DNA from: an uncultured Collinsella sp.
GTDB lineage: Bacteria > Actinomycetota > Coriobacteriia > Coriobacteriales > Coriobacteriaceae
Direction: 5' to 3'
NCBI GenBank assembly: GCA_902478365.1
Contig: CABSKX010000041.1
Location: 1 to 19,854 of the forward strand
DNA length: 19,854 nt
The translations under genes were made by a program, and so were the position numbers. Positions 1 through 7,756 of this stretch are shown one piece after another. Positions within the stretch are counted from its first letter, which is position 1, and each line of letters starts with the position of its first letter. The notes under the pieces were generated by a model. It was given only the letters and a program-made list of their open reading frames with translations, was not told where the DNA came from and ran no database searches.

Positions 1-128
1 CATCTTGAACACCTTTCGCTCTTAACTAGGTGTCCAATTCATCATACCCACTCCACTGTCTCCCATTTCTCATGTCCAAGTTTTGGGACGCGTTTCACAA
101 TGTCGAGTGGGACTCCTGGACAGTCGGA

Positions 129-1268
129 TCACGTGGTGGCCCCCTTTGAGAGGGTCACGAGCATCACGGTCCCGTTCTCGGAACTTGTTTCGACCTCTAC
201 CGTGCCACCGTGAAGCGCTGCAATCTCCCAAACGAGCGCTAGTCCGAGTCCTGCGCCGCCGTATGCCCTGCTGCGGGATTTGTCTAGACGAAAGAACGGC
301 TGGAAGATGCTCTCTCGGTACTGTTTGGGTATTCCCGGGCCCTCATCTTTGACTCGCAGGAGCACGCGGTTGTCACTGTCGCTGATGGAGACGTTGACAG
401 TCGAGTTGGGGCGGCTGTAACGGATGGCGTTTTCGACCAGGTTAAACACCAGCCGATAGAGGAGCGTGTCGCTCCCGATTACTAAAGCGTTCCCAGCACA
501 ATTGAGGGCTATGCCCTTATTTTCGGCAAGTGGTGCAAGGTCGGTGAGGACCTCTTCGGACAAGGGACCAAGTTCCACATCGTCCTCGCAAGGAACACTG
601 CGGAGCTCACTCATCTCGAGCAATACCTTGGCCATTCGAGACATGCGCTCGGTTTGTTCTTGTAGCAAGCCGAGCAGCTCGGCCGTTTCGGGTTGCAAAC
701 CGGAGTGCTCGGAGATGAATAGTTCAATCTGTGCTTGCATAAGGGCGAGCGGGGTGCGCAGCTCGTGTGCGGCGTTGCCGGTAAACTGACGCTGTGCAGA
801 GAACCCTTCGCCAAGACGGGCGATCATGTCGTTGAAAGAGGCGCTGCATCGTTGTAGCTCGATGGGCACATCTTCACTGAGCCTGATTTCGCTTAGGTTG
901 TCAGGCTGCACACGCTCGACCTGGGCCGCAAAAGCCCGTAGCGGTTTGAGTGCACGGCCGCTCACAAAGTATGCCAGCGCGCCGCCAAGGAGTGTTACTC
1001 CAGCCGTGATGTACCAGGCTGTCGTGCCAAAAGACTCCTGTGCGTCGTTTACGACGATCGTGACCTCGTCATCGGGGGTCGCTTTCGTTGGGTCGAACGC
1101 CTGGGGCGAATTTTCGCCGGTTGCGTTAAAGGCCGAGATGTTACTGCCGATGGCATCCATGTAGCGCATGCCCGTATAGCCGACCAGGCAGTTCGTCAGC
1201 ACGCATGCCGCACACGTGAGCAGTGCCGTCGTAATCGTTATGCGCCATTGCAGCGAAAGCCTTTTCAT
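129..1268 (-). CDS. Two-component sensor histidine kinase
   Basis: This is a 379-residue membrane sensor kinase that should phosphorylate the response regulator encoded just upstream. Two membrane segments (about residues 11-34 and 84-104) enclose a short external sensor loop of about 50 residues. A HAMP-like linker follows, then the H-box AHELRTPL with the phospho-accepting His168, the N-box (NLVENAIRYS), the G1 box (DEGPGIP) and the G2 box (GGAGLGLAL). The order and total length are those of small CusS/QseC-type HisKA kinases. The start codon overlaps the stop codon of the regulator gene by 4 bases (ATGA), so the pair is translationally coupled. The external loop has no family I recognise, so the stimulus is unknown. 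The divergent redox cluster next door makes a redox or thiol signal a reasonable guess, no more. Confidence 0.93.
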   Translation of the reverse strand: MKRLSLQWRITITTALLTCAACVLTNCLVGYTGMRYMDAIGSNISAFNATGENSPQAFDPTKATPDDEVTIVVNDAQESFGTTAWYITAGVTLLGGALAYFVSGRALKPLRAFAAQVERVQPDNLSEIRLSEDVPIELQRCSASFNDMIARLGEGFSAQRQFTGNAAHELRTPLALMQAQIELFISEHSGLQPETAELLGLLQEQTERMSRMAKVLLEMSELRSVPCEDDVELGPLSEEVLTDLAPLAENKGIALNCAGNALVIGSDTLLYRLVFNLVENAIRYSRPNSTVNVSISDSDNRVLLRVKDEGPGIPKQYRESIFQPFFRLDKSRSRAYGGAGLGLALVWEIAALHGGTVEVETSSENGTVMLVTLSKGATT

Positions 1269-1939
1269 TCGCTATCCTCCATAACGTAGCCCTCTCCAAT
1301 CCGATTGCGAATCGGGTCGTATCCCAAAGCGCTGCGTAGCTTTTTGCGGAGTGACGAGATGTGAACGCGGGTCGCGTTGCTAAAGCTGTTCACGCTGCTA
1401 TCCCAAACGTGCTCTATAAGCTCCTCTTGGCTTACCGGTCGCCCCTGATTAAGCATCAGGTATTCCAAGATTCCCGTTTCCTTGCGCGTAAGAGATAGGG
1501 CCTCGCTGTCTACGGAAGCGATGCGCGCCTTGGTGTCAAAGCGGAGCTTTCCACAGGTTAATACTATGTCGCTTTGTGCAAAGCGCCTGAGGGTAAGGCT
1601 GCGGATCCTTGCCGCAAGCTCGTCAAGATGAAACGGCTTGGTAAGGTAATCGTTGGCGCCGGCATCGAGTCCGGCGACCTTGTCGGCGACCTCGCCGCGT
1701 GCGGACAGAATCAGCACCTTGGTCTCGCAGTCGGTTTTCCTAAGTTCCCTGAGCACGGTCATGCCATCGATACGGGGAAGGTTGAGGTCGAGCACCACGA
1801 GGTCAAAGACTTCGACGCCCAGCAGGTCGAGCGCCTCCCGTCCATCGTGACAGCAGTCGACGCTGTACGCCAAGTTTCGCAAGCTGCGCGCGATTGCATC
1901 GCACAGTGCTCGCTCGTCTTCGACGATCAAAATACGCAT
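1265..1939 (-). CDS. OmpR/PhoB-family response regulator
   Basis: This is a 224-residue DNA-binding response regulator. The receiver domain (about 1-115) shows the acidic pocket E7-D8, the phospho-acceptor D51 in VVLDLNLP, and the conserved KPF lysine motif. The C-terminal winged helix (about 125-222) has the usual LTRKE start and a recognition region ending in RNRIGEGYVM. The ATG at 1937-1939 is chosen over an upstream in-frame ATG because AAGGAGA lies 5 bases before it. The gene is first in an operon with the kinase (4-base overlap). It is divergent from the microprotein/ferredoxin/thioredoxin cluster, with only about 90 bases between the two starts, so it is a natural candidate to control that cluster. 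I cannot pick out a convincing binding repeat. Confidence 0.95.
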   Translation of the reverse strand: MRILIVEDERALCDAIARSLRNLAYSVDCCHDGREALDLLGVEVFDLVVLDLNLPRIDGMTVLRELRKTDCETKVLILSARGEVADKVAGLDAGANDYLTKPFHLDELAARIRSLTLRRFAQSDIVLTCGKLRFDTKARIASVDSEALSLTRKETGILEYLMLNQGRPVSQEELIEHVWDSSVNSFSNATRVHISSLRKKLRSALGYDPIRNRIGEGYVMEDSE

Positions 1940-2029
1940 AACAGTCTCCTTGCACATTCCAAATCGCGCTTAACACGGATTTTATAGTCGATATGGTCCA
2001 ATGGTCGCGTAACGAAAGGAGTGGTCGAG

Positions 2030-2176
2030 TTGTTCAAAGCGGTAAAACCCATGGTACAGGTCGCTTTGTTGATCGTCGGAATTGCCATGGTGTGCTTTGG
2101 TGTTATGCGTGGCGAGGCGGATGCCGTGCTGGCCAAAGCGATTAGGCTGTGCTTGGAGTGTATCGGAATTGGATAA
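2030..2176 (+). CDS. CD1871A-family CXXC microprotein
   Basis: This 48-residue gene is shorter than the usual gene-calling limit. Translation from a TTG at 2030 gives a start MFKAVKPM, one hydrophobic segment (VALLIVGIAMVCFGVM, about residues 10-26), then RGEADAVLAKAIRLCLECIGIG. The hydrophobic helix followed by RGE, AI.LCLECIGIG and an immediate stop matches what I know of the small CD1871A CXXC-motif family of anaerobes. TTG is preferred because AAAGGAG ends 8 bases before it; the in-frame ATG at 2051 (41 residues) has no good ribosome site. The stop overlaps the TTG start of the Fe-S gene by 8 bases. The function is unknown. Its place next to a polyferredoxin and a thioredoxin-like lipoprotein suggests a membrane redox or metal-carrier role. 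Confidence 0.85.
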   Translation: MFKAVKPMVQVALLIVGIAMVCFGVMRGEADAVLAKAIRLCLECIGIG

Positions 2177-3071
2177 AAGAGAAAACACTGCGTCGCATGT
2201 TTTGGCCCGATTTCGCGGATTCGTTCAGGCGGCGGCGACGCTGGTCACCAACATTCACCTGCCAAACTTTGCCAAAGGAAGCATCTATCAGGGCGCGGGA
2301 AAAACAGTCTGCGTACCTGGACTTAATTGCTATTCGTGCCCCGCGGCATCGGGTGCGTGCCCCATCGGGTCGTTCCAGTCGGTGGTAGGTTCATCCAAGT
2401 TCAACTTTTCTTACTATGTTACCGGTACGCTCATTTTGCTCGGCGTGCTGCTGGGACGCTTTGTATGCGGCTTTCTGTGCCCGTTTGGCTGGCTGCAGGA
2501 GCTGCTTCATAAGATTCCCGGAAAAAAGTTCTCCACGAAAAAGCTTAAGCCGCTCACGTACATCAAGTACGTCGTGCTGCTGTTTGCCGTGGCGCTGCTG
2601 CCCGTCTTGATGGTTAACGACGTGGGCATGGGCGACCCATTCTTTTGCAAGTACATCTGTCCGCAGGGTGTGCTCGAGGGCGCCATTCCGCTGGCCATCG
2701 CCAATGCCGGCATTCGATCTGCGTTGGGACATCTCTTTACTTGGAAACTTGCCGTTCTCATTGCCGTGGTAGTGCTGAGCGTTTTGTTCTACCGCCCCTT
2801 CTGCAAATGGATTTGCCCACTCGGCGCATTCTATGCGCTCATGAATAGGGTGTCCTTGTTGGGGATTCAGGTTGACGCGTGCAAATGTGTCTCGTGCGGC
2901 AAGTGCTCAAAGGTTTGTCAGATGGACGTTGATGTGGTCCGCGCGCCCAATCATGCCGAATGTATCCGGTGCGGAAAGTGCATCGGGGCCTGTCCCGTCG
3001 ATGCCATCAGCTATCGCTATGGCCTGGATGTGTCGGCGGAAAAGCTTCCCTTGACCGCTGATAAAAAGTAA
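2169..3071 (+). CDS. Membrane 4Fe-4S polyferredoxin (NapH/YccM type)
   Basis: This is a 300-residue integral membrane electron carrier. The cysteines, in order, are an N-terminal cluster C48, C54, C57, C64; C100GFLC104PFGW after the first long membrane helix; C160KYIC164P; C212KWIC216PLG; then two classical ferredoxin motifs, C240VSCGKCSKVC and C265IRCGKCIGAC. Three to four hydrophobic helices lie near 82-98, 130-150 and 190-208. This is the plan of NapH/MauN/RdxA-like proteins, which pass electrons across or along the membrane. The start is taken as the TTG at 2169, which overlaps the microprotein stop and has GGAG 10 bases upstream; the in-frame ATG at 2082 would run far into the microprotein gene. 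The probable partner is the thioredoxin-like lipoprotein that follows. The exact electron acceptor is not known. Confidence 0.9.
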   Translation: MDKRENTASHVLARFRGFVQAAATLVTNIHLPNFAKGSIYQGAGKTVCVPGLNCYSCPAASGACPIGSFQSVVGSSKFNFSYYVTGTLILLGVLLGRFVCGFLCPFGWLQELLHKIPGKKFSTKKLKPLTYIKYVVLLFAVALLPVLMVNDVGMGDPFFCKYICPQGVLEGAIPLAIANAGIRSALGHLFTWKLAVLIAVVVLSVLFYRPFCKWICPLGAFYALMNRVSLLGIQVDACKCVSCGKCSKVCQMDVDVVRAPNHAECIRCGKCIGACPVDAISYRYGLDVSAEKLPLTADKK

Positions 3072-3100
3072 ACAAGCTTCGACAAAACGGAGGAATGACT

Positions 3101-4072
3101 ATGAAGCTTTCTAAGATTGCGGCCCTGTTTATGGTGCCGGTATTGGCCTTGTGCCTTGTGGCATGTTCGGCGCCCGGTGGCAATGCGAGCGAATCTGCGA
3201 GCTCCGATCCTAAGATCGCAGAACTCACTGCGCAGAAGCCGGCCAATGCCGACGAGGCCGCCGAGCTGTATGCGAAGCTCATGCAGAAGGAGAACGAGAT
3301 CTTTTCGAGTGATAACGCGCTGTGGGAAAAGGTATTCAATGCGGCAAATAAAGACTCGACAATGATTGAGGACGGCAGCAATTACGGCGATTTCTTGCTC
3401 AAGACCATCGACGGCGCCAAGGATGAGTTTACGGCGGATGAGCTTAAGACGCTCAAGGCCGGTGCGCAGCAGATCAAGGAAATCGAGGACAAGCTCGAGA
3501 GCTTGGAGAAGGAGTTCCCCGGCTGTGGAAGCACGCCGAGCGCAGGCGAGAGCGTCGATGCTTCGACCGCTGGCATGACGGCTGGTGCCAATGCTTCGAG
3601 CGAGGCGACGAAGTTCCCCAGCTTTACGGGCAAGGACCTGGACGGCAACGACGTGAGCAGCGACGAGCTGTTCTCTAAGAACAAGGTTACCGTCATGAAC
3701 TTCTGGTTCACCACTTGCAAGCCGTGCGTGGGTGAGTTGGGCGATCTTGAGAAACTGAATCAGGAGCTTGCCGAGAAGGGCGGCCAGGTCGTGGGCGTCA
3801 ATTCCTTTACGCTCGATGGCAACAAGGGCGAGATTGCAGATGCCAAGGACGTGCTGAGCAAGAAGGGCGTGACATATAAGAACATCTGGTTCAAGTCGGA
3901 TAGCGAGGCCGGTAAGTTTACGTCAAATTTGTTCTCGTTCCCGACGACGTATGTCATCGATCAGAATGGCAACATCGTAGGGGATCCAATCGTGGGAGCC
4001 ATCAGCTCCGCCGAGCAGCGCGCAGCACTCAACAAACTTATCGACCAGGCGATTGCGAATAGCGAGCAGTAG
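3101..4072 (+). CDS. TlpA-like thioredoxin lipoprotein
   Basis: This is a 323-residue exported redox protein. A lipoprotein signal (MKLSKIAALFMVPVLALCLVAC) places the lipidated cysteine at C22. Residues about 35-165 are charged and probably helical, with no family I recognise, ending in a low-complexity Ser/Ala/Gly linker. The C-terminal half (about 170-320) is a TlpA/AhpC-type thioredoxin fold with the active site C206KPC209 after NFWFTT and the cis-Pro region FPTTYVID. The ATG at 3101 is used, not the one at 3095, because GGAGG stands 7 bases before it. It ends the three-gene cluster and is followed by a terminator hairpin. The likely job is thiol/disulfide exchange outside the membrane, fed by the polyferredoxin; that link is inferred from gene order. 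Confidence 0.92.
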   Translation: MKLSKIAALFMVPVLALCLVACSAPGGNASESASSDPKIAELTAQKPANADEAAELYAKLMQKENEIFSSDNALWEKVFNAANKDSTMIEDGSNYGDFLLKTIDGAKDEFTADELKTLKAGAQQIKEIEDKLESLEKEFPGCGSTPSAGESVDASTAGMTAGANASSEATKFPSFTGKDLDGNDVSSDELFSKNKVTVMNFWFTTCKPCVGELGDLEKLNQELAEKGGQVVGVNSFTLDGNKGEIADAKDVLSKKGVTYKNIWFKSDSEAGKFTSNLFSFPTTYVIDQNGNIVGDPIVGAISSAEQRAALNKLIDQAIANSEQ

Positions 4073-4084
4073 AAAACGCGTAAA

Positions 4085-4112
4085 GCATAGCGAGGATCGT
4101 GTGTCGCTGTGC
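4085..4112 (+). other. Small hairpin downstream of the thioredoxin gene
   Basis: GCATAGCGA pairs with TCGCTGTGC across a 10-base loop, giving 9 pairs including one G-U. No T-run follows. It may stabilise the 3' end of the redox mRNA ahead of the real terminator at 4152. Confidence 0.45.
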
Positions 4113-4151
4113 GAAGTAGTTCGCTCCCTTTCAAGATAAACTCCACCATAT

Positions 4152-4180
4152 AGAGGTCCCGCTCGGGACCTCTTCTTTTA
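4152..4180 (+). terminator. Rho-independent terminator
   Basis: AGAGGTCCC (4152-4160) pairs perfectly with GGGACCTCT (4165-4173) around a GCTC loop and is followed by a T-rich tail (TCTTTT). It closes the redox cluster before the ABC exporter gene. Confidence 0.85.
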
Positions 4181-4326
4181 GGCACCGTCCCGTTCGTTTT
4201 TTGGCGCGGTTCGTTACATTCCTCACTGGCGCCGGCAAAAAATGGGGATAGAGTAGGACAAACGCGTCGAATACGAACGGCGGGGGAGAGCGGGCGAATG
4301 TGCCTGCGCAGGAGAGGTTGCCGTCC

Positions 4327-7300
4327 ATGCTGGAGCTCAAAGGTATTTGCAAAAGGTACGTTACGCAGTCGTTTACGCAGGTGGCGCTCGACAGCGTGAG
4401 CCTGTCTTTTCGCGATAACGAGTTCGTGGCCATTCTGGGTCCCTCGGGTTCGGGCAAAACCACGATGCTCAACGTTATCGGCGGACTCGACCACTTTGAT
4501 TCTGGCGACCTGCTGATTGACGGCATCTCGACCAAGGACTTCCGCGACCGCGATTGGGATGCCTACCGCAACAACCGCATCGGCTTTGTGTTCCAAAGCT
4601 ATAACCTCATTCCGCATCAGACCATTTTGGAAAACGTGGAGCTGGCGCTCACGCTCACGGGCGTGGGGCATGCCGAGCGCCGCCAGCGTGCGCGCGAGGC
4701 GTTGGAGAAAGTCGGCTTGGGCGAGCACGTTAACAAGCGCCCGAGCCAGCTTTCGGGCGGGCAGATGCAGCGCGTGGCCATCGCCCGCGCCCTGATAAAT
4801 GATCCTGAGATCGTTCTTGCCGACGAGCCGACCGGCGCTTTGGATTCAACGACATCCGTACAGGTCATGGACCTGCTCAAGGACGTGGCGCGCGACCGCC
4901 TGGTCATCATGGTCACGCACAATCCCGAGCTGGCGTACCAATATGCCACGCGCATCGTCAATCTGGCGGACGGCAAGATCACCGACGATTCCGATCCCTT
5001 CGATGCTGCCAAGGCCGCGCGCCGCGAGGCCAAGCCTACGCGCAAAACCTCGATGAGCTTTGTGACGGCGCTGGGGCTTTCTGCCCGAAACCTCATGACC
5101 AAGAAGGGCCGCACGGCCATGACTGCCTTTGCGGGCTCGATTGGCATTATCGGTATCGCGGCGATCCTGGCGCTCTCCAATGGCGTAAACGGCTACATCA
5201 AAAAGGTCGAGGAGGATACGCTCTCGAGCTACCCGCTCACCATTTCCAAGCAGGATTACGACCTGTCGTCCATGATGGGCGGACAGGGGGCTGCGGATGA
5301 TGACTCGCCTGAAAACGTGGATTCGTCCGACGACAGTGCCGGCGACAAGGCTCAGGGAAACGATAAGATTCCCGTGGTCACGGCCGTAAAGGATATGTTT
5401 GCAAGTGTTAAGTCCAACGACATGACGAGCTTTAAGGCATGGCTCGATGCCGGTGGCGACGGCATCGATAAAGAAGTCAACGCCATTCAGTACGGCTACG
5501 GTGTATCGCCGGTTGTCTATCGTGCCGGCAAGGGCGACGAGAAGCCCGTCCGGCTTGTTCCCAACGCTATGACCGAGGCCATGAGCGGAGGCGCGAGCTC
5601 GGCGGCAACGGTGAGCATGGAATCCATGGGAACCTCGGTCTTTAACGAGATGATTGACGACCAGAGCCTGCTCGACAGCCAGTACGATGTCGTCGCCGGT
5701 CATTGGCCCACGTCTGCCAACGAAGCCGTGATGGTGCTCTCGAGTCGTGGCACGGTGGGCGACTACACGCTCTACAGCATCGGCGCGCTGGATATCAATG
5801 AGCTCAACGATCTGGTAAACAGCGCTATGACGGCTGACGGTGGGGTCGAAACGCCCGAGACCGGCACCGAATTTACCTACGACGATGCGCTGTCCACGAC
5901 GTTTAAGGTGCTGTCGCCGGCCGATGCGTATCGCAAAAACGAAGAGACCGGCATATGGACCGATATGTCTGGCGACACCGACTTTATGGCCGCCAAGGTT
6001 GCCGACGGTATCGACGTGCACATTGTGGGCGTGGTGCGACCCAACGAGACCGCCAACGCGAGCGCGTTGTCCCCGGGCATTGCCTACACGCATGCGCTGA
6101 CTCGCCAGCTTATGGAGCGCGCCGCAAATTCGCAGATTGTGCAGGAGCAGCTTGCCCACCCCGAGACGGATGTCTTTACGGGCAAAACCTTCGACGAACT
6201 GCAAGGCGAGGCCAAGCAGGGCGTTGATCTGGGCAGCATGTTCAGTGTGGACGAGGCGGCGCTCAAGAGCGCGTTCTCGTTCGATACCTCCGCGCTCTCG
6301 GGTGTTGCCGGCGGTATGGACCTGTCGGGTCTTGACTTGTCCGGGCTGGACATTGACCTTTCGGGCGTTGGCAAGGACATCGACTTCAGCGACATCATGG
6401 CAAAAGCGCCAACCCCAGATTTCTCGGGTATCTTTGACGGTCTGGAACTCACGCCCGAGCAAATGCAGCAGGTGGGAACACTAGCCAACCAGCTGTTTGA
6501 GGGCTTTTTGCAGTCTGATCAGTTTAAGGCGCTGTCGCCCGATAATCTTAAGGACGCGTCAAAGCTCGCCGCCGCATTCTCGACGTATCTTGAGAATGAT
6601 GCCACGGCCCAGCAAATCCTTGCCCAGCTAAAAGCGCTCGGCGGCGATGCCCTGGCCGAGCGCCTGCAGCAGGTGATGACCGACTATGTGCAAAAGCAGC
6701 TGGCTCCGTATCTGCAGCGGGCTATGGATCAGATGATGAAGACAATTAGCGAGCAGATAGCGTCGACGGTATCGTCCCAGCTCAAGGCGGGCGCAGCGGG
6801 GCTTATGGACCAGATGGCGACGCAGATGTCTTCGAGTTTTGCCAACTTGGCGAGCGCCATGCACGTGGATGCGAGCGCCTTTGCTCGTGCCATCCATTTC
6901 AACATGGACGCCGAGGATCTGAGTTCGCTCATGATGAGTTATGCCAAGGCATCGCAGCTTACCTATGACAACAACCTGACCACACTGGGTTATGCGGACG
7001 AGGCGGACCCCATCTCGGTCAAGATTTTCCCGCGTGACTTTGAGGCCAAGGAGCGCGTACTCGACCATATCGATGCGTACAACAAGCAGGTCAAAGCCGC
7101 CGGCCACGACGAGCAGGCAATCTCGTACACCGACTACATGGGCATCATCATGGGCTCGGTGACTGATATCGTGAATACCATCAGCTTGGTGCTCATCGCA
7201 TTCGTGAGTATCAGCCTGGTGGTGAGCTCCATCATGATCGGCATCATCACGTACATCAGCGTGCTGGAGCGCAAAAAGGAGATTGGCATCCTGCGCGCGA

Positions 7301-7581
7301 TTGGCGCGTCGAAGCGTAACGTGGCAAACGTGTTCAACGCCGAGACCTTTATCGAGGGCCTCATTGCCGGCGTCTTTGCCATTGTCGTCGTGGTGCTCGT
7401 GAGTTTCCCGGTCAATGCCTGGGCACTTGCGGTCAAACAGGTTCCCAACCTGATGAGCCTGCCCGTGCAGGATGCGCTGGTACTCATTGCAATTTCGGTG
7501 CTGCTAACGGTCGTTGCCGGCCTGCTGCCTGCCCGCAGCGCATCCAAGAAGGACCCCGTCGAAGCCCTGCGCTCCGAATAA
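4327..7581 (+). CDS. Single-chain ABC exporter, ATPase fused to FtsX-type permease
   Basis: This is a 1084-residue half-transporter of the MacB/LolD/FtsX class. The N-terminal ATPase has Walker A GPSGSGKT (38-45), the Q-loop in FVFQSYNLIP, the signature LSGGQMQR (142-149), Walker B with D166-E167, and H198. Membrane helix 1 (about 264-285) is followed by an external domain of roughly 640 residues, far larger than the roughly 230 of MacB. The C-terminal FtsX domain has three helices (about 945-972, 1000-1025, 1045-1070) with the usual LERKKEIGILRAIGAS cytoplasmic motif. The external domain contains a D-L-S-G-L repeat (664-681) and long Gln/Ala-rich, probably coiled, stretches (about 700-860). 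The ATG at 4327 is chosen for GGAGAGG 9 bases upstream; a GTG at 4300 is possible. The gene stands alone. Substrate is unknown; peptide or envelope-stress export is typical of the class. Confidence 0.92.
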   Translation: MLELKGICKRYVTQSFTQVALDSVSLSFRDNEFVAILGPSGSGKTTMLNVIGGLDHFDSGDLLIDGISTKDFRDRDWDAYRNNRIGFVFQSYNLIPHQTILENVELALTLTGVGHAERRQRAREALEKVGLGEHVNKRPSQLSGGQMQRVAIARALINDPEIVLADEPTGALDSTTSVQVMDLLKDVARDRLVIMVTHNPELAYQYATRIVNLADGKITDDSDPFDAAKAARREAKPTRKTSMSFVTALGLSARNLMTKKGRTAMTAFAGSIGIIGIAAILALSNGVNGYIKKVEEDTLSSYPLTISKQDYDLSSMMGGQGAADDDSPENVDSSDDSAGDKAQGNDKIPVVTAVKDMFASVKSNDMTSFKAWLDAGGDGIDKEVNAIQYGYGVSPVVYRAGKGDEKPVRLVPNAMTEAMSGGASSAATVSMESMGTSVFNEMIDDQSLLDSQYDVVAGHWPTSANEAVMVLSSRGTVGDYTLYSIGALDINELNDLVNSAMTADGGVETPETGTEFTYDDALSTTFKVLSPADAYRKNEETGIWTDMSGDTDFMAAKVADGIDVHIVGVVRPNETANASALSPGIAYTHALTRQLMERAANSQIVQEQLAHPETDVFTGKTFDELQGEAKQGVDLGSMFSVDEAALKSAFSFDTSALSGVAGGMDLSGLDLSGLDIDLSGVGKDIDFSDIMAKAPTPDFSGIFDGLELTPEQMQQVGTLANQLFEGFLQSDQFKALSPDNLKDASKLAAAFSTYLENDATAQQILAQLKALGGDALAERLQQVMTDYVQKQLAPYLQRAMDQMMKTISEQIASTVSSQLKAGAAGLMDQMATQMSSSFANLASAMHVDASAFARAIHFNMDAEDLSSLMMSYAKASQLTYDNNLTTLGYADEADPISVKIFPRDFEAKERVLDHIDAYNKQVKAAGHDEQAISYTDYMGIIMGSVTDIVNTISLVLIAFVSISLVVSSIMIGIITYISVLERKKEIGILRAIGASKRNVANVFNAETFIEGLIAGVFAIVVVVLVSFPVNAWALAVKQVPNLMSLPVQDALVLIAISVLLTVVAGLLPARSASKKDPVEALRSE

Positions 7582-7612
7582 TGCGACAAAGGGACAGTCC
7601 CTTTGTCACATT
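7580..7612. repeat. 33-bp palindromic repeat, copy 1
   Basis: The 11-base arm GACAAAGGGAC pairs perfectly with GTCCCTTTGTC around one base, and AATG/CATT extends the arms after one mismatch. It starts at the stop codon of the ABC gene. Related palindromes lie at 13766 and 14082. It may act as a bidirectional transcription end, but no long T-run follows. Confidence 0.8.
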
Positions 7613-7613
7613 G

Positions 7614-7636
7614 AGACCCTTGCGAAAACGGGGTCT
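7614..7636. repeat. Short inverted repeat next to palindrome copy 1
   Basis: AGACCC (7614-7619) and GGGTCT (7631-7636) form a 6-bp stem. The block GGTCTAAT at its end also occurs after palindrome copy 2 (13818-13825), so this may be a decayed remnant of the larger element found there. Confidence 0.4.
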
Positions 7637-7681
7637 AATTACCGTTCGGCAGGTTAAGAACTCCCTCTCCCCGCTTAATGC

Positions 7682-7726
7682 TTGACGAAGAGTCCTCTGG
7701 TTTATATACCTATCGGTAGGCATATA
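7682..7726 (+). promoter_or_regulatory. Promoter and operator of MFS transporter 1
   Basis: A -35 box TTGACG (7682-7687) is followed after 17 bases by TATACC (7705-7710). A near-perfect 24-bp palindrome (arms 7703-7712 and 7717-7726, 9 of 10 pairs; core ATACCTATCGGTAGGCAT) covers the -10 box, the classical place for a repressor operator. Its right half CGGTAGGCAT resembles two sites upstream of the deiminase gene. The likely binder is the TetR protein encoded at 9175-9753; this is inferred. Confidence 0.65.
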
Positions 7727-7756
7727 GGATGTATTGCCGATAGAAATGGAGCAACC

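Noticed and set aside
1..128. Possible gene in the first 128 bases
   Set aside because: Only short frames without start context; it is the downstream flank of the kinase gene, and I see no clear terminator in it.
4846..6462. 538-codon minus-strand frame inside the ABC exporter gene
   Set aside because: It is antisense to a clear ATPase/permease gene; long antisense frames are common in GC-rich codons and the translation shows no domain.
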